Shown piece after piece: positions 53,306 through 64,000 of a stretch of 64,000 nt of DNA. Location: positions 12,799,001 through 12,863,000 of the forward strand of contig BSBM01000779.1 of NCBI GenBank assembly GCA_027924585.1. The letters are read 5' to 3'. The notes under the pieces were generated by a model. The model was not told where the DNA came from. It ran no database searches and saw nothing but the letters and a program-made list of their open reading frames with translations. Within the stretch, counting starts at the first letter, position 1. Each line of letters begins with the position of its first letter. Source of the stretch: Larix kaempferi. Taxonomy: Eukaryota > Streptophyta > Pinopsida > Pinales > Pinaceae. The translations under genes and the position numbers were made by a program.

Positions 53306-54794
53306 TGACCAAGCCGTAGAAAGAAAATGGGAAAAATCAAGGAAATATGTATTTTTCGCAAGAAAAAATAGCAATATGGGCTTCTTCCGAAACCAAAGGA
53401 GATTCGACGGCTAAGATATAATGGCGAGATCAGATCTGCGGTTGAAAATGAGTCCCGCAAGCCGATTTCTGAGTTCTGCATCCACATTGCGGATTGCAAA
53501 TTGCGAGAGCGAAATTTTTCCAAGAGCGCAAAAGTATGTTTCCGAGTTTCGCATTCTACGGATTGTGGAACGATGATTTTCCAAAAGGGTTAAAAAGTAA
53601 GTTTCAGCATCCCACATTCCGCTTTGCAGAAAGGTAATTTTCTAGATAGCGAAGCCGAAGTCCCAAATCCTGCATTCCACATGACGGATTGTGGATTGCG
53701 GAAAGGCTGTTGCGGAAAGGCGATTGCGGAAAGGCCGTTACAGAAAGGAAATTGCGGATCGTGAAAAATTTTGCAGAACAAATCGCAGCCATGGGGAATG
53801 AATATTTTCATAGAGAAATGCCTCGTTTGGGAGCAACGAAGGGGCCTGTTTCAATTACCTGTCCTAATCAACCTAAGATGGCCCAATCCAAAGAACTAGC
53901 AGGTGGATTCCGTGGCCCAATGGATCACTTCCATCACACGTGATTCCCTTCCTCCGCGCATGATAGAATCAGAGGTGGTTGATTCTGACGTCCCAGCTTG
54001 AACGACCTCATCATTACTAGTTCGAGTTTGTTTTGAATCTGTTAGGATACTTTGATGCTCTGTAAGCCTATAAAGACAAGGTTCGAAGTAGACCAACAGG
54101 TTGGATGTTTTTGTTTCAGAGAGATTACTGCTCTGTGCTTGTATTGAACTCGACCTCTTAATTAAATGAGTAGACCCGATTCTGGAGCTTGAGATTCCTG
54201 TGATGTGTGTTCTGATGTCTGTTATTTCCTGTGTATGTGTTCTTCCTTTGTATTTTCATTGATTGTTTTCTTCTATAGTACCTAAAGATCAAGATTACAT
54301 GGTATGGAATTCATGCCCACATGATCCAGATGCATATGACTAGGTATTCCACCCTTTTCCTCTTGAATTTGCAGGTTAGAATTCATTTGCAAATGCTCTG
54401 ACCTTGTAATGAAACTTGTCTCCTCTTTTTGCCTTCACCTGCTGATCATTTCGACTTGAAAGAACCGCATCTACCTTGCCTCTTATCTCTCCAGTCGTGG
54501 TCTGAATCTTTCATTGGTGACAGTAAACCCACCGAAGTTGACTCCATGCCCAGCTGTCCTCCTGTACTTAACGCCAACCAACCAAAAACCGATTTTAATT
54601 CATTGTTTTGAAGGTCTAGCCACCACTTTTACCAATATCCCAGCCCATTCAAGCTATATCCCGTTGCTGGAAGCACTAAAGAGAGATCCCTCTCCGTGTT
54701 TGGAAATGCTAGTTTCCATCCACTAAAGATTGGTTTGCAATAGTTACCCAATGGTCTTTCCTGCCATAACCCAATAAAATCTTGGGTGATAACA
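53306..54794 (+). repeat. 3' LTR of the Tat-like element (left edge approximate)
   Basis: Matches the 5' LTR from AAGAAAATGGGAAAAATC to TTGGGTGATAACA, with many substitutions and small indels, including fewer GCGGATTGCGGA repeats. The sequence TGTCGAGCAGATACGAGC at 53283 could be the true LTR start if the 5' copy is truncated. Confidence 0.8.
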
Positions 54795-55599
54795 CATGCA
54801 ATATAAAAAATAATTACTCTAAATGCTTATAGATTATAGGGAACTTGATTAAGATGCCTTTGTGTTGGATGGCGATATTTTGAAAATCAAGATAGATGAT
54901 ATGTATTTCCTTATAGGATTATCTTAGTGGGGAATGCTAACAGTATTGAAATGAGGAGCTTTAGGGGCTAGTACCTTCACTGTTCAACTATACCTAAATA
55001 CATATTTCACAACAAGAATATTAGAGAAAATGAGATGTTAAGTCCCAATCAACACAATTGAAGATCTTGGTCTCAAAATCATCCTTTGCACTATCACATG
55101 GGCGATAGGATCCACATATTGACATATAGATTCATAGGCCCATATGTATTGTGGAGTAGAGTGTATGTTAGGACCATATTCTATTATTGGGAATGCAACG
55201 AGTCTAGTAGTTAAAATGAAAACTCATCTCAATTACTGAATGTTAGGGAGGCATGAAAACTTTGGGTACAAGAGCATACTATGTTGTTTATTTATGGAGA
55301 GGCTCAAGGTGATGTGCTCCTACACACTTCTCCCACAAATATGGCTTAGAGATACTGGGATGGTTCAATGGGAAATATTGATGTACATGCTAGGAGGTGG
55401 GAAAGTGAGGTCAACGCCTTTAGTGGGGAGTTTTTTTATTGGTAGTCTCACCTATTTATTGCTATTGATGATTATCCATATCCTGGGATAGAATTTCATT
55501 AGGATCTTGATCTATTTTTTCTCTCGAATTCCCAATAGGGTGACATCAATAATTATATTTTTTTATTTTCAAAACTTTTATGATGTTAACTAGGGTGGG

Positions 55600-55730
55600 T
55601 TTCATACTTGCATGACACGGGTTCGATGATCGTCCGCTACCACTATACCCCTAGAAGCACCACACAACCCACAAGCATGGTACATGAGTTAATCGAGGTT
55701 TGAACTTGTGACCTCTTTTACATTGTGTCA
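55600..55730 (-). mobile_element. Possible tRNA-derived SINE fragment
   Basis: On the minus strand GGTATAGTGGTAGCGG resembles a pol III A box, and CATCGAACCCGTG about 20 bases later is one base off the B-box form GWTCRANNC. GTTCAAACCTCG occurs on the other side. Such segments occur in plant SINEs, but the A-B spacing is short and no poly-T/A tail or target duplication was found. Confidence 0.22.
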
Positions 55731-55759
55731 TATTATTTCACTTATCACCCTTGCGGATC

Positions 55760-55799
55760 GCATACATACATACATATACACACACACACACACACACAT
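55760..55799 (+). repeat. CATA/CA microsatellite
   Basis: CATACATACATACATATA is followed by about ten CA dinucleotides. Confidence 0.9.
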
Positions 55800-56726
55800 A
55801 ATTAATGTTACTAACAAAGCTTTAATGGTATATATGTAGGTCGCATTTGACTAGTTGGATACCCTAGGCACTAATGTAGTTAGGTAGAGACGAGGACTAG
55901 ACCATAGGATGATAGAGTGCTTCAAAGAGTCCAAAGGAACCTTAATGGGATAACCAACATGGTACTAATTCCATATATAGAGGATCTTCTAGAGTGTCTT
56001 CAGAGGTAGGTGGTGGGAGTACCACACACATGGGTCCAAATATTTCACTAGTTTCCCAGTATCATCATTTTTTACCATTAGACACATGTTGGACTAGGAA
56101 CCAAGGCATAGGATTTTATATATGTCCAATTTTGTATAATTGGACCAATGGTATATATATATGTGTGTGTAGATTTTATGTCCTACTTATTTGTGAAAAA
56201 ATTGATGCGATTGATTTTCATGATAATGTACATGCATGGTTTGTTTTTAACATTAATGAGACAAATGCCAATCTAGTACATAATTAGCTAATGCATAATT
56301 TACATAATTAAGCCTTCTAAAAACATGATTTTATGTAACAAATTCAAAGTAACGATTGAGAATACCACCTGCAAATACTTCCATAGAAGCATAGGATCTT
56401 AGACATGATAAATGTTGTTAAGATGTATCATTTCCAATTGTGAGCCCAAGTGAATACCATACACTAAATTCCAAGTGGTATAGATTTTTATATTAGATCA
56501 ATAACTAAACTATACCCAATGATGTTGTTAGTCAGAAGACCAACACCAAGCTCACAAGTTGACCCATGAGAGAATAAATCATCCAAGTTTTTGAAGTGAC
56601 ATTTTGAGTGTAATGACTGGAACCATCCATGGATTCCAAATATAGATATGTGTTGTAGAAAATCTTCCAATCAAGCACAAAGCATGATGAGGTTGAAAAA
56701 ACCAAAAACAAAGAAGAGAAAACTAC

Positions 56727-57053
56727 TTATGTACAACATGTACAATGGGTATCGTCCAACATTATTGTATAAACATAATACCTATTTAGATAGATCCCAT
56801 GATGAGGCTCATCCAAAACATTCTTGACATCATCTTCAATATCATAAGTTCCTTTACTAAACATATCCCTCATTATGTAAGGACTATGCCAAATGGGATT
56901 AAATGTGCCTACCCCCAAGGCATATTTGTATTGGTCATAAGAAAAACCATATCTCCTTCAAAGAATATTTGAGGGAAAACATATTTATCATATTTTGATT
57001 TAACATATTTCTTATGTGCCTCATTCACGATGGTCACATGTTTGTGTTGTTCA
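56727..57053 (-). pseudogene. Older Gypsy integrase, C-terminal half
   Basis: The minus-strand reading shows EAHKKYVKSKYDKYVFPQIF, FEGDMVFL, a frame change, then YDQYKYALGVGTFNPIWHSP, YIMRDMFSKGTYDIEDD and EPHHGIYLNRYYV. This is the C-terminal integrase module (D-V-LVYDQ, G-F-P-W-GPY, NG-YLKRYY) of plant Gypsy elements. It stops at 56727-56729. Its N-terminal part continues across the 6.5-kb insertion at 63552-64000, and the duplicated TCAAG marks the break. Confidence 0.8.
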
Positions 57054-57058
57054 TCAAG

Positions 57059-57969
57059 TGATGCAGGAGCATCGGGGCCTAGGAAAAACAGTCAAAGTTG
57101 ATCGACTGAAGAAGGTCGATCAAGAGGATTGTCGATGACCACTGGTGCAGAGGAGATTGGCATATCAATCCAAATAGTTAAGAAAGAAGCTATCGAAGCA
57201 TGGTCAGCATGAGAAAAGGTTAATATCGACAGGATCAGAGATCGAAGGAGTCGAGATGTTGACAAGAGGTCGAACATCGACACCGAATAAAGCGACAAAG
57301 GCCAATCGAGGAGGATGGGGTGGACTAGAAGCTGTTGAGACTAAGTGAAGCCGACAAGTTAAGTCGAGGTCTGACAAAGGACAGGATGGTTGACATGTCA
57401 TAGAGGACAATGATGAGATCGACAACTGTAGCAAAGTCATATAGGTGCAGGATTCAAGGAAACAACCATTGGAGGTCGTTGAAGAAGTTAATGACAGTTA
57501 AGAAGGTGGTTGAGACCAGACCAGGTGTCACCACGGGAGGAGGTTGTGCAACACAGCTAAGCGACACTGACAACTGCAGGATCCGTCGGGTTAGAGTTCG
57601 AGCGACGGACAGAGAATGACGTCTCAAGGAACGGAGTGGACCTCGGGAGCAGCATCAGAGTAGAGTAGAAGACTGGTGTGGAGGTATAGAGGAAGGGATC
57701 GCTCATCTCTCATCCATTCTGGCATTCAACATAGAAGTGGAAGGAGGAGAGGATCACACACAGGGAGAAACGTACTATTTACTTATGTATATTGTAACAG
57801 GATAAGACTGAATTGTTTAATAGTTTACATGTAACTTTGTAATTCATTGAAGTAATAGAAGACAACTTCTTGTCATTTCCAGTTCAAATCAAGTCATTGT
57901 GAGCGCATTGTGTGTTTGTTGTGTGTTATTTTTAAGCAAGAGGGTCCGACTAGACCCCCACTTGCGCTA
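57059..57969 (+). repeat. 5' LTR of the antisense-nested Gypsy element
   Basis: 911 bp, starts TGATGCAGGAGC and ends CACTTGCGCTA, where the 3' copy has CACTTGCACCA, so the terminal CA has mutated to TA. It is rich in GATCGAC/GTCGA words. Confidence 0.9.
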
Positions 57970-57971
57970 GG

Positions 57972-57983
57972 TGGTATCAAAGC
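57972..57983 (+). promoter_or_regulatory. Primer binding site
   Basis: TGGTATCAAAGC, two bases after the 5' LTR, is one G-to-A change from the initiator-Met primer site. Confidence 0.85.
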
Positions 57984-58253
57984 AGCAGTATCCTGAGGAT
58001 AGGGGAGATCCCCATATCGACTTGCATAGCATCAAGTTGCATTGATCAGGTTGAGCCTGCGAGTGTGTAAACAGATCCAACTGCGATTGGGTAGAGTTTT
58101 CTGGGAGTGAAATTCTAGTTGCGATTGGACGAGAGGAGAACCTCAGTTGAAATCAAGGAACAAAGTGGTGTAAATGTTCGAGGTGTAGGAAAAAGAGCGC
58201 GGGGCGCAGGAGTTACAGTTGATCGCGAAATGTTCAACAAGTGCATGTGAACC

Positions 58254-58860
58254 ATGAGAAGTTTGACTAGTGAGGTCACAGTGATCAAAGAAAGCCAGAG
58301 GTGTGGATGCATTACCGATGCACTTGACCATAGTGATGAAGAATTCGAGGAAGTGGAAGCTCGGGAATCCATGGAAGAAGAACCAGAAAATAAATTGATC
58401 AAGCTACTGACAAAGATGAGGGGTAGAACAAATATGGATGTGCGTACCTACTCAGAAAGTCTGGATCCAAAAGTCTTGATAGACTGGTTCAGAGAGATGG
58501 CAAAATACTTCAACATAGAGAAGATAGAGGATCCTAAAAGGGTTCAAATTGCATGTCTGAGGTTGAAGGGTCATGCCACATTGTGGTGGGACAATGTCCA
58601 GGCTGACCGAGTCAAGAAAGAAAAGGATAAAATCAAGTCTTGGGACAGAATGGTTTCCAAACTGAAAGGGAAGTGCTTGCGTAATGACTATGTGATTTCC
58701 TTTTTCAGGAAGTTGAAAAAAATTTCGACAGAAAGAGATGACCGTGAAGGAATACATGGAATATTTCTACAGATTGTCGATTAGATCTGGTCAAACCCAT
58801 GAAGGAGAAGAAGCAGTCACCAGATATGTAAATGTCTTGAAGTATGCCATATAGGACGAG
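58254..58860 (+). pseudogene. Gypsy gag remnant
   Basis: A frame opens at 58254 and holds an acidic region (HSDEEFEEVEARESMEEEPE) and the gag core VRTYSESLDPKVLIDWFREM with YFNIEKIEDPKRVQIACLRL and GHATLWWDNVQ. A frameshift near 58735 moves the continuation into another frame, MTVKEYMEYFYRLSIRSGQT and EEAVTRYVNVLKYAI. The gag start itself is uncertain because upstream frames are broken. Confidence 0.83.
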
Positions 58861-59139
58861 TTGATCCTGTCGAGATTCAGAGCGGTCGGAGAATCGTACC
58901 AGTTAGCTCTGAATGCATAAGATAAACTGTCGAGAAGAACCGCATCGACTAAAGGTAGGATGACTGGTCGAGGTGCAAATACTATTTCCGCGAAGGGACA
59001 AAGTAGTAGAACCAGGAGAGAAGCCTTCGAAGATGACCGACGTGCAGAAGGGACATGAGAGAGAACATGGAAACTGATGGGAAGGTCGAGAGACCCGCAG
59101 TCGGGGTGCATTTGGTCGAAATGGTCCAGCAAAAAAGAA

Positions 59140-59700
59140 AGGAGCAAACAGACCAGCTATAGTCTGTTATAAGTGTCGTGGAGTGGGACATAAGGATTAT
59201 GAATTCCCAGAGAATCTACATGTGGCAGAGGAGTCGAAACCCAGATGTCGAAGAGATGACCAGGGTGACGAGAAGATGGATTCGACATCCAAAAATGGTG
59301 AATATGGTAGAGGAAACGGTTGAAACATGAGGACCAGGAGAATGTTGGTCCAAGAAAACCAACGCGAAGAGAAGGAGCTGACAGATTGAAAAGCTATATT
59401 TTGGACCAAAGTGCTGATAGACGATAGGTATTGCAAGACCATTGTCAATGGTGGCAGTACAAATAATTTAGTGTCAATGGAGGTCATCGACAAGTTGGGT
59501 TTGAGATGTCAAAAACACCCAAATCCATACAGATATCCTAGTTACAGAAAGGACATCATGTGAAGGTAACTAGATAGTGCTTGATCAAATTTAAAGTTGG
59601 AAAACTTGAAGACAGTGTACTGTGCGATGTAATCCCAATGGACGCTTGTCATATGTTGTTAGGGAGACCATGGAAATATGATCTATGATGGTCGAGCCAA
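59140..59700 (+). pseudogene. Zinc knuckle and protease remnant
   Basis: VCYKCRGVGHKDYEFPENL near 59160-59215 is a CX2CX4HX4C knuckle whose last Cys is Phe. Downstream, CKTIVNGGSTNNLVSMEVID near 59430-59490 is the protease active site with the catalytic Asp changed to Asn (VDGGST to VNGGST), followed by KLGLRCQKHPNPYR and CDVIPMDACHMLLGRPW across stops. Neither function would remain. Confidence 0.8.
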
Positions 59701-59803
59701 CACAGTCACAGTGTGGAAGAATGGCACGCGGAGGATGCTGAATCCAAAGCAGGAGGATCGAATTGAATGAAAATAGGGCAAGAGAAACTATTGGGAGAAG
59801 CGA

Positions 59804-60870
59804 GTGCTGATGTGCTCAGTGAAGGAATTCCTAGCAGAGGAAGAGAAACAATCAGGATGTTTCGCCATCATTATGAAAGGACCATGTGTTGAAAGGTTGA
59901 TGATGGAGAGAATTTCGATCGAGTTTCAGAGCATAATAGTCGATGAGGCATCGACGGGATTGCCACCAACGAGAAGCATATCCCATCAGATCGACTTGAG
60001 TCTAGGATCGAGTTTTACAAACAAGGTACCACATAGAATGACTCCGACAGAGGGTTAGGAACTCAATCGACAGGTCCAAGGGTTGTTGGATAGAGGATTG
60101 ATCAGAGAAAGTCTAAGCCTGTGTACGGTACCAGCAGTACTGGCAATGAAGAAGGATGGAGAATGGAGGATGTGTACAAACTCCAGAGCTATCAACAAGA
60201 TCACAATAAAGTACAGGTTTCCATTGCCAAGGATGGACGACTTGATGGATTGTTTGAGTGGAGTGAGATACTTCACCAAGATCGACTTGAAGAGTGGATA
60301 TCACCAAATCAAGGTCAGAGAAGTCAATGAATGGAAGACAACCTTCAAGACAAAGGAAGGAATGTATGCACCCAGTATGTTCATGCAGTTGATGAACGAA
60401 GTACTGAAAGCATTCTTGGGAAAGTTCCTCATAGTGTATCTCAACGACATCTTGATATTCAATCGAACCAAAGTCGAACATTTGGAGCACATTCGACAAG
60501 TGTTGTAGAAGCTGCAGGAAGAGAAGATGATGGTGAACCCACATAAGTGTTTCTTTATGAAGGAAGAACTAGTGTACTTGGGATTCGTAATCTCGGGAAA
60601 AGGGTTAGTGATGGACCCATAAAACAAAAAGGCTATATTGGAGTGGCCAGAAACGACAAGCATGACAGGAGTGTCGGGTTTCCATGGACTTGCTAGTTTC
60701 TACAGGAAGTTCATTAGAGGATTTAGTCGAATATGTGCATCGTTGACGGAGTGCATGAATAAAGGGGAGTTCAATTGGATGGAAGATGCCAAGAAATACT
60801 TCGACAAGTTGAAGAAGAAGGTGACAGAGAGCCTGGTGTTAGAAGGAGGGCCGACCAATTGCATTCTTTA
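59804..60870 (+). pseudogene. Gypsy reverse transcriptase remnant
   Basis: GLPPTRSISHQIDLSLGSSF leads into the RT (60083 onward): LLDRGLIRESLSLCTVPAVL, KKDGEWRMCTNSRAINKITI, YFTKIDLKSGYHQIKV and IVYLNDILIFNRTKVEHLEH. The catalytic YLDD is YLND at 60437-60448, so the first Asp is lost. GFVISGKGLVMDP then TAA, and VSGFHGLASFYRKFIRGFSR complete the thumb. Stops at 60506-60508 and 60620-60622 also break the frame. Confidence 0.88.
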
Positions 60871-61330
60871 GCAAAACGTTGGATGAAGCAAAGCAAAAAT
60901 ATTCAGTCTACGACTAGGCGTTCTATGCTATTGTCGAAGCATTGAAGAAGTCGAGGCATTATTTTATTCCCAAATAATTTGTGTTATACACATATCACCA
61001 AGCACTAAGGTACTTGAATACTCAGTTGAAGTTGAACCAGCAGCACATGAAGTGGGTTGAGTTCTTGTAGGGATATAACTTCATGTTGCAACATAAGTCG
61101 GGGAAGTCGAACAAGGTTTCCGGTGCGTTGATTTGAAGAGTTGCATTGTTGAACACGACAACAGTTCAGGCAACAGGAATAGAGTCGGTGAAGATAGAGT
61201 ATGAGACTGACAAGGATTTTTCCGAAAACATGGAAGGCTAGTCGCGAACTGTGGAGTGTCGACAGAACTCCATACTTGGATTATTTTATCCAAGAAGGAT
61301 ACCCATTCAAGGGACAAAACTTGTGTATTT
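60871..61330 (+). pseudogene. Gypsy RNase H remnant
   Basis: The sequence after 60870 holds FFSKTLDEAKQKYSVYD-like words, then an RHY-like block near 60950, LNQQHMKWVEFL near 61030-61065 and a LQHKSGKSNKVSGAL-like block near 61085-61125, in several frames with stops. Together they fit Gypsy RNase H, heavily decayed. Confidence 0.65.
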
Positions 61331-61334
61331 CCAT

Positions 61335-62030
61335 AGGATCCGTAAGAGAGAACCTAATCTGAGAACTGCATAGTGGTGTATTAGCAGGTCATTTTGGCAT
61401 CGACAAGACCAAGGCGTTGGTCAAAGAAAAGTATTATTGGCTAGGGATGACGACATATGTCAATAGGTGGGTATGACAGTGTCGAGTTTTCTAGTTGGAA
61501 AAGGGACGGTTAGAAACGGGGCTGTATGCCATATTACCAGTGCCGAATACCCCATGGGAGCACCTGAGCATGGATTTTGTGCTAGGATTGTCGAAGATGC
61601 AGCAAGGTAATGACTCAATATTTGTGGTAGTTGACAAATTTTTGAAGATGGCACACTTTATTCCATATCAGAAGACAAGTGACACCAAAAGCATTGTTGT
61701 ATTATTCTTCAAGGAGATAGTCATATTGCATGGGTTGCATAAGAGTATAAAATCATACAGAGATACCAAGTTTATGGGTCATTTCTGGAGAACCTTGTGG
61801 AAGAAGCTGTACACGAAGTTGCAGTTTAACTCGGCATACCATCCGCAGACTGATGGACATAACGAGGTGGTAAACAGAAGTTTGGGAAACCTTCTGAGAT
61901 GTTTGACGACCGATGGACCCAAGCAGTGGGAGAACATGTTGGTGCAAGAAGAATTTGCATACAACAATTATTTGAATCGGTTGACAGGTATGATCCCATT
62001 CCAGATTGTTCAAGGTTGAATCCCACATGT
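61335..62030 (+). pseudogene. Gypsy integrase remnant
   Basis: The zinc domain is partly readable (ELHSGVLAGHFGIDKTKALV). The core frame 61495-62019 has LPVPNTPWEHLSMDFVLGLS with the first Asp, KSIKSYRDTKF where the second catalytic Asp is Tyr, and HPQTDGHNEVVNRSLGNLLR with the Glu. YNNYLNRLTGMIPFQIV then a stop follow. Without the second Asp it cannot catalyse insertion. Confidence 0.86.
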
Positions 62031-62636
62031 TGTGGTGGATTTGGTTTCTATACCAACAGAAATAAGAAAGAGTGCAGATGTAGAAACATTTGTAGAGCAT
62101 ATGAAGGAAATGCATGAATATGTATGCAAACGCATTGAAAAGAGAAATGCAACATACAAGTTGAGAGCCGACAGGAAGAAGAGGCTATAGTCGTTCAATG
62201 AGGGATACTTAGTCTATGCGCACTTGAGGAAAGAGAGGTTCCCGACAGGAATATACAACAAGCTGAAGCTAAAGAAGATTGGACCATGTAAGATCCCGAG
62301 GAATATTTCAGACAATGCTTATGTGTTGGAGCTGCCGAAGGACTTGAACATTTATCCTACGTTCAATGTCTTAGATCTGTATAAGTATAAAGAAGGTTCA
62401 ACAAGAAACAACATGGAAGTGTCGAACATCAACTGGACAGCGAAAATTCCAGATCGACACAAAGAAGAAATTGTCGAAGTAGTGGATGAATGCAAAGTCG
62501 GATGCACAAGGAGTTCGTGAAAGAAAGAATACTTAGTTCGATTTAAGGATGATGAATCGAACTAGGCGACATGGATTTCAGAAGAAGAATACAAGAGACT
62601 TATGGAGCAGTCGGGATCTTTTTCACCTAGGGAGTT
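62031..62636 (+). pseudogene. Integrase C-terminus with chromodomain remnant
   Basis: GYLVYAHLRKERFPTGIYNK and LKLKKIGPCKIPRNISDNAY then VLELPKDLNIYPTFNVLDLY form the integrase tail. EEIVEVVDECKVGCTRSS is followed by TGA (62518-62520), then KKEYLVRFKDDESN, TAG, and ATWISEEEYKRL, a chromodomain with the Y-L-V-F and ATW-E signature. The last bases run directly into the 3' LTR. Confidence 0.8.
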
Positions 62637-63546
62637 TGATGCAGGAGCATTGGGGCCTAAGAAAAACAATCGAATTTGATCGACATAAGAAGGTCGACTA
62701 GGGGGATTTTCGACAACCACTGTTGCGGAAGATATTGGTAGTTGAATCCAATTATTCGGATAGGAAGCTGTCAAAGCATGGTCAATAGGAGAAAAGGTCG
62801 ACATCGACAGGAGTGGAGATCGAAGGAGTCGAGATGTCAACAAGAGGTCAAACATCGACACCGATGAAAGAGGCAAAGGTCAAGGGAGGAGGATGGGGCA
62901 GACTGGCAGCCGTAGAGATAAGTGAATCCAACAAGTTAAGTCAAGGACTAACAAAGTACATGATGGTCAACATGTCATAGAGGACAATGATGAGATTGAA
63001 AACTGTAGCAAAGTTAGAGAGGTGTAGGATTCAAGGCAAAAACAATTGGAGGTTGTTGAAGAAGTTAATGACAATTAAGAAGGTGGTTGAGACTAGAACA
63101 AGTGTCACCATGGGAGGAGGTTGTGCAACACGAACAGGGGGTGTTGAAAAATGCAAGATCTGTCGGGTCATAGGTCGAGCACTGGATAGAGAAGGACATC
63201 TCAAGGAACGGAGTGGACCTCGGGAGTAGCAACAGAGCATAGTAGAATACTGGTGTGGAGGCACATAGGAAGGGATTGCTCATCGCTCACCCATTCTGGA
63301 ATTCAAAAGAGAAGTGGAAGGAGGATAGGATCACACACGGGGACAAACACACTATTTACTGTTGTATATTGTAACAGGCTAAGGATGACTTGTTTAATAG
63401 TTTACATGTAACTTTGTAATTCATTGAAGTAATAGAATCCAACTTCTTGGCATTTCCAGTTCACATCAAGTCATTGTGAGCGCATTGTGTGTTTGTTGGG
63501 TGTTATTGTTAAGAAAGAGGGTCCGACCAGACCCTCACTTGCACCA
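62637..63546 (+). repeat. 3' LTR of the antisense-nested Gypsy element
   Basis: 910 bp, starts TGATGCAGGAGC and ends CACTTGCACCA, followed by the target duplication TCAAG. Clearly diverged from the 5' LTR by many transitions. Confidence 0.9.
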
Positions 63547-63551
63547 TCAAG

Positions 63552-64000
63552 ACAATCTAAATAAAAAATGCATTCTTCTTCAGAAGTTGTGTTAAGAAAG
63601 AGCTTTACCGTTAGTTTCAATGAGGGAATTTCACATTTAATTGACAAGATAGACTCCATTACGTGGACCAACTAGAATGGATTAAATCCTATATCCATCT
63701 TGACTAAGGTTTGATATAATTCCCAATGTGGTGAAAAAGCATTATATGGAAATTATTTTTACTCTTATTGATCCTCCACTGGAGAATGTTATTCAAAAGT
63801 TTATTTACAAATTCTATTTGTCAATTCACTTAAGGATAGTAAGGGGAATATTTTTCCCATTTGAAACCTAACTTGGCTGCTAAATATGTCATGATTTTAT
63901 TTTGAAGATGAGTGTCATCTCCAGTGAAATTTCCTTAGGCACACCGAACCTAGAAAATTTGTCATTGAATATGAATAAGGTTGTTGTTTCACCATCATCA
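63552..64000 (-). pseudogene. Older Gypsy integrase, core region
   Basis: The minus strand shows FSRFGVPKEIS near 63915-63950, then decayed KLGFKW- and YYP-like words, and in the frame 63671-63552 ESILSIKCEIPSLKLTVKLF and NTTSEEECIFYLDCLD. This is the integrase core exit and linker, just N-terminal to the segment at 56727-57053. The catalytic core lies partly in decayed sequence and beyond the window edge. Stops and frameshifts are frequent. Confidence 0.75.

Larger units (their letters stand above)
45226..54794 (+). mobile_element. Tat/Ogre-like Ty3/Gypsy element with extra RNase H before RT
   Basis: About 9.6 kb, with long related LTRs at each end. Order of domains: gag, protease, an RNase H of the archaeal/RVT_3 type, reverse transcriptase, native RNase H, integrase. 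The first bases of the two LTRs do not agree, so the left boundary is approximate and I found no target duplication. Stops, frameshifts and a changed RT active site make it inactive. The dual RNase H points to the Tat group of plant Gypsy elements. Confidence 0.85.
54795..56700. other. Intergenic DNA with microsatellites, no gene recognised
   Basis: About 1.9 kb of AT-rich sequence. It contains (CATA)n/(CA)n at 55760-55799 and a short (TA)n/(TG)n tract near 56150-56170. A SINE-like segment is described separately. Open frames here match no known domain. Confidence 0.5.
57059..63546 (+). mobile_element. Chromodomain Ty3/Gypsy element inserted antisense into an older Gypsy integrase
   Basis: A 6488-bp element with LTRs at 57059-57969 and 62637-63546, an exact target duplication TCAAG (57054-57058, 63547-63551) and a TGGTATCAAAGC primer site. 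Order: gag, zinc knuckle, protease, RT, RNase H, integrase, chromodomain. All domains are present but carry many stops, frameshifts and lost catalytic acids. LTRs are clearly diverged, so it is old. Confidence 0.92.

Overview
This window looks like intergenic DNA from a land plant with a large, transposon-rich nuclear genome. The evidence is the mix of plant-type Ty1/Copia and Ty3/Gypsy LTR retrotransposons primed by initiator-Met tRNA (TGGTATCAGAGC-like sites), plant LINE remnants with a DUF4283-type ORF1, AT-rich spacers, and elements nested inside older elements. A gymnosperm is plausible but this is inference. I found no convincing host gene, RNA gene or CRISPR array.

Layout. 1-2.2 kb: AT-rich decayed DNA with small tandem duplications. 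2.2-8.0 kb: an old LINE on the minus strand, split by a small gag-only LTR element (3456-7393), whose own 5' LTR is split by a solo LTR (6247-7143). 8092-13265: a complete but dead Copia element. 13.5-16.7 kb: a LINE ORF1 remnant, a Gypsy RNase H scrap and AT-rich DNA with tandem duplications. 16.76-18.3 kb: a more GC-rich, possibly low-copy island with a candidate TATA box but no identified gene. 18929-29435: a chromodomain-bearing Gypsy element that lost its reverse transcriptase core and most of its integrase core; its leader carries a 4.66-kb solo LTR (19709-24366) with a 111-bp tandem array. 30142-35282: a Copia element lacking the stretch that should hold the YVDD box. 35544-42014: the youngest-looking element, a Gypsy element with near-identical LTRs that keeps gag, protease, integrase and a chromodomain-like tail in one frame but has no reverse transcriptase/RNase H. 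42.0-45.2 kb: unidentified AT-rich DNA. 45.2-54.8 kb: a Tat/Ogre-like Gypsy element with an extra RNase H between protease and reverse transcriptase. 54.8-56.7 kb: unidentified DNA with microsatellites. 57059-63546: another chromodomain Gypsy element, inserted antisense into the integrase of an older Gypsy copy whose two halves flank it.

Insertion boundaries are supported by TG...CA termini and 5-bp target-site duplications, exact for five insertions (CTAAC, ACACA, GGTCC, TGTCA, TCAAG) and with one mismatch for three. Every coding region shows stops, frameshifts, deletions or active-site losses, so no element looks autonomous. I see no new cellular system. The most interesting signals are the repeated loss of the reverse transcriptase core (especially the young integrase-bearing, RT-less element), the RNase H placed upstream of RT, and several unusual repeat arrays.
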